NCBI GenBank assembly: GCA_035236585.1 | Contig: CP141136.1 | Location: 28,860,449-28,924,448, forward strand | From: Warburgia ugandensis | Lineage: Eukaryota > Streptophyta > Magnoliopsida > Canellales > Canellaceae | Reading direction: 5' to 3' | Length of the DNA stretch: 64,000 nt | Shown here: piece after piece, positions 60,811-64,000 of the stretch | Numbering within the stretch: position 1 is the first letter of the stretch | How the letters are laid out: each line of letters begins with the position of its first letter | The notes under the pieces: generated by a model | Told to the model about the DNA's origin: nothing | Databases searched by the model: none | What the model saw: only the letters and a program-made list of their open reading frames with translations | Translations under genes and position numbers: made by a program

Positions 60811-61309
60811 TGTCACGGGCTTAGCTTCTCAAACTCCTGTGCAACACTTATCTTGGCTTCTCACTCTGCACCAATTAAGCAAGCCTGACTAGAATCTCTA
60901 AGGAGAAGAATAACTAAAGGGAACTTGGAGAGAACTAGCTTTATTGTTCTAAGGTGCTTACAACTTTGGATTGGTGGTTGATTATAAGATCTCTTACAAA
61001 TGAGAGAACTCCTGTATTTATATGTGCTCACCCCCTTTCTACCTCCTTAATGAATGATGGATATTGTTAAATGTGTATGGTTCATATTATTCTCTGGAAC
61101 ATTCCTACAAAATATCTAAAGCCTACCATATTCTAGATTCTAGAAATTTACAAGGATAGTTCTAAAATATGGGCCTTCCAGAAACAAGCCTTCATCCATA
61201 GATATTCAATTGTAGACCAAAGTCTCTTGGGCCAAGTCCATAACCAAAAATAGCCTCTCTTAAAGCTTGTGGGCCTTGGTCATGAACTGCGTAACAACAA
61301 TTCGTGACA
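60811..61309 (+). mobile_element. Probable solo LTR, TGTCACG...CGTGACA
   Basis: The 499-bp segment opens TGTCACGGGC and closes TTCGTGACA, so its ends form a 7-bp inverted pair of the LTR type. GTATTTATATGTGC near 61,012-61,025 could be a TATA region. Five-base flanks (CTTTA and TTTGG) do not match, so the target duplication is lost or the element is rearranged. It interrupts the LINE endonuclease fragment. Confidence 0.6.
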
Positions 61310-61539
61310 TTTGGCATAAGCATCGCAAAAAAGGGATGCCATTGGAAGCTGTCAAAGTTACACCTTCCCCAGATGCAAACCCTGTAGAGCAGCTCCTAGC
61401 ATTGCATCAAGCTATTTCTCAATTTGAAGAACTCATTCAAGACAAAAATATTACTCTCCTCAAGCTAAGGGCTCTCTTATTTGAAGTGTGTCCACATGTG
61501 GATTTCACACTCATGCCATCACAATTTTTTATCTAAACA
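61310..61539 (+). pseudogene. Unrecognised coding-like fragment
   Basis: An open frame runs through from 61,267. The part after the LTR end, containing VEQLLALHQAISQFEELIQD and LLKLRALLFEVC, has a helical, protein-like composition unlike the surrounding AT-rich noise. I do not recognise a family. It may be a captured exon, part of a LINE, or chance. No splice sites were assigned. Confidence 0.3.
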
Positions 61540-63649
61540 ATGCTACCATCTTTGCTTTTGATAAGCAACTAGTCTTACCTGATTTTGGATTGATTGCAAG
61601 TATACATTTTAGTGCTTTTTCTATAGCTTAAATGCTCTTTTTGGATTTCCAATTGCTTGGGGATATTGATATGGCACACCCCAATCTTCAACAATTTCAA
61701 ATTGAAATTTATTCATTTGATGACCTAGTAGACTTCAGTAGGGTCAACCAAATTGGTTGTTGATACTTCGTAGCTTCCAGTCAACACTTGAACTTTGCCC
61801 AACCTATGTTAACCAATGGGTTCTAAACAGTGGCCATAAAAGATATTTGAAATTTTCTTCTGGAACTAGCATCCATTTCTATTTGGCAAGACCATAATTT
61901 TGAACCTCAGTACTTTATTGATTTATATTTGACCCAAGAAGAGATTGATTCTAGGACTTGATGGTTAATTGACTTATATGAATTTGGGAAAATTTTAATT
62001 TTGAAGGATGTCTTATTTAGCTTATCATTTTTGTCTAATTTAGTCATAATACATTAAGTTTCATATTGTTTCATAGATTAGTGAACAATACACCTAAACT
62101 AGACATTTGAAATGTTGCTATATACTACTATCAATTAATTTGTCATCTTTTTGAACTCATAAGCAAATTTTAAATATGAAATTATTGACAGCCAATGATG
62201 GTGTATTGCACTACTGAGTAAACAAGAGTTAGGCGTACAATAACTTTGATATCATTAACACCTAAGATAAATTGGATAAGTGTTTTCTATGGTAACTAGA
62301 GGTGATGGTACAAGAGAAATTGTAGTGGTTTCTCACATCCTTTGTTTATGCTTTTGTCTTAAATTTTGAAGGCTACAGACAAGGTGATTCTCATTTTCAT
62401 AGTCATGGATGACATGTTTATGTTTATGCGCCCAAAGTATATTCTTGTGTTAGTATTCTTGGAGGCATCTACAAAGGAGATGGCTTGAGGCAAGAGAGCA
62501 ATAACAGGAGAAGGCAAATTAGAGTGGTGATACGAAATTCCAACAGTTCCTGGCAGCTTTTCAGATCCAGTGAGAATAAGAATTGGAAAGTAAAATGAGT
62601 AGCTTTTGTCCTAATTATTTATTGTATATACTTGGTTCTTTGTTGTATATAGTATTCTTTGGCTGTTTTGGAGCAAAGTGTAATTGAAAGTTGGAAATGC
62701 TAGCTTTATAAGGAAGTCAAGGGGATTGTAGCTTATTCCATTGATGTAAAAAGATGCATCATTGTAGGCCTATTAAAATTTTAAATCCTCTCACATGGTG
62801 TTTGATTGGTGAATGAAACTCTCTATGCATATTGAAATCCTCTCACATTGTGTGTAATGGTGAAGGCATGGGGCAATATAGGCCTCTAATTATCTGGTAA
62901 TAATGTAGTTATGCCTCCATTCTTTTAGATCGCTTGTAGGCTTCTGTCTTGTTATTTTTTGCTGCAACTCATGTTTCTTGTTTAGAGTAACTATCCATTA
63001 GCACAATAGAATAGACTGTTTCAAGATCCAAAGTGGCTGATTTGATATATATTGTCTTGTAGATACATGTATGTTTCAAGATCCAAAGTGGCCCCACCTA
63101 TAATAACCTAACCCATCTAAAAGGCAGGAGGATCCATTGTCATTTGATTTGTGAAGGTTTGTTGTTAGTCATAAACTACCATCCTTTAATTTTTTTAACC
63201 ATATGTATGTTCAACAAATATTAAGGCCGATGCAGAGTTTACTTGTTTGTTTGTTTGTTTGTTGTTTTTTATATATTTATTTATTCCTACTGCATATACT
63301 ATTATGTGCCCACTTACATTCAGTGGGATCCACATAGGTGGATTAAATGGTGTCACTTCTATGGAGGCCTTAGATTCAATTTTAGTCCACCAACTTGACA
63401 AGTTTTAACAAGTATTGTAGTCAAAATAATAATATTATTAAATGAATAAAATAAGGTCACATAACTATAAAAATGGATCACTATAAAATTAGCCAATTCT
63501 TGGCAAGAATTAAATAATTCAATGGATCTGTTATTTTATAATTCTAGAATTGGCAAAATCTAGCCAATAATAAAAAAATGATGCTTTTCATCTACCAATT
63601 CTTAAGAATCTGAAAATGTCTGAACTCTATAAGGGCCTTAGTGTGTTTG
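61540..63649. other. Intergenic DNA
   Basis: No supported gene. A stretch at about 62,380-62,600 reads on the plus strand for roughly 70 residues (ending near NSSWQLFRSSENKNWKVK and a TGA) and is followed by AT-rich sequence that could be a 3'UTR. No domain is recognised and no upstream exons were found. Confidence 0.4.
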
Positions 63650-63663
63650 TTTCCCCACATACT

Positions 63664-63843
63664 AAAGGGCACCCTTGGTGCACGAAGCTCCTGCGTATGC
63701 AGGTCTGATAAAGAGGCAGACCACAAGGGTTAATAGTAGGCATCCTTATCTTGCATTTTACAATAAGCTGTTTCCACACCTTGAACCTGTGACCTTAAGG
63801 TCACAAGATGACAACTCTACTGTTGCGCCAAGGTTCCCCTTCA
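63664..63843 (-). mobile_element. Full-length Au-type SINE
   Basis: On the minus strand the element begins AAGGGGAACCTTGGCGCAAC and has a B-box-like GGTCACAGGTTCAAGG. It continues through the Au body and ends GCACCAAGGGTGCCCTTT, about 180 bp in all. The flanks TTTCCCCACATACT (63,650-63,663) and TTTCCCTGCATACT (63,844-63,857) match at 12 of 14 positions, a slightly decayed target duplication. The A and B box regions derive from a tRNA; the element makes no protein and relies on LINE enzymes. Confidence 0.85.
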
Positions 63844-63857
63844 TTTCCCTGCATACT

Positions 63858-64000
63858 CTTAGGAGCAAATCAACTCCATATTGTACATGCCTTGTGGCCA
63901 TGGCCAACCAAACCAAGTAGTTGCCATTCCCCAATATGTCTACAGGGATCCATTGGCTTATGCTTAAAATGAGTCTAAATTAACTGGAGTCCTGCTTCCA
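63858..64000. other. Window end, nothing recognised
   Basis: AT-rich sequence after the SINE duplication with no recognisable feature. Confidence 0.5.

Overview
The window is nuclear DNA of a flowering plant. The evidence is a multi-exon IQ67-domain (IQD) gene with GT-AG introns, an Athila-lineage Ty3/gypsy element with a tRNA-Asp primer binding site, plant LINE fragments, Au-type SINEs and MITEs in AT-rich DNA. The species cannot be named from the sequence. Only one intact host gene is visible, so most of the window is layered transposon sequence.

Layout. (1) 1-16,490: two nested Athila-like retroelements. A complete minus-strand element lies at 171-12,807 (LTRs 171-2,273 and 10,663-12,807, perfect 5-bp target duplication AAAGT). 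It is inserted into the LTR of an older plus-strand non-autonomous relative, whose primer binding site (14,471-14,488), leader and small coding remnant follow. The younger element has near-identical LTRs, but its gag-pol carries three stops, three frame breaks and an RT active-site Asp-to-Asn change. (2) 16,790-30,550: an unidentified repeat family in two long direct copies (about 16.8-21.0 and 25.2-29.7 kb), an inverted fragment (24.30-25.19 kb) and a further partial copy (30.07-30.55 kb). It contains a decayed reading frame resembling the RNase H1 N-terminal/viroplasmin domain. An LTR-like block (21,029-24,299) whose two halves match two different LTR types sits exactly where copy orientation flips. 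(3) 30.5-34.1 kb: intergenic DNA with a (TG)n run and a roughly 52-55-bp minisatellite.

(4) 34.3-41.7 kb, minus strand: the IQD gene, six coding exons plus a 5'UTR exon, predicted 574 residues. It has the IQ67 calmodulin-binding domain, four basic repeats and a C-terminal DUF4005-like segment. (5) 41.7-64.0 kb: intergenic DNA with a small MITE, three minus-strand Au-type SINEs, a solo LTR with perfect duplication TTAAA (48,951-51,575), a minus-strand LINE (about 51.7-54.1 kb), a LINE 3'-end fragment, a tRNA-like pseudogene, a hAT-like MITE, a long-inverted-repeat MITE, a LINE endonuclease fragment and a probable small solo LTR (60,811-61,309).

All alignments were done by eye. Boundaries marked approximate may move by tens of bases. 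Exon joins of the IQD gene were checked for splice dinucleotides and phase and are the most secure gene model here.
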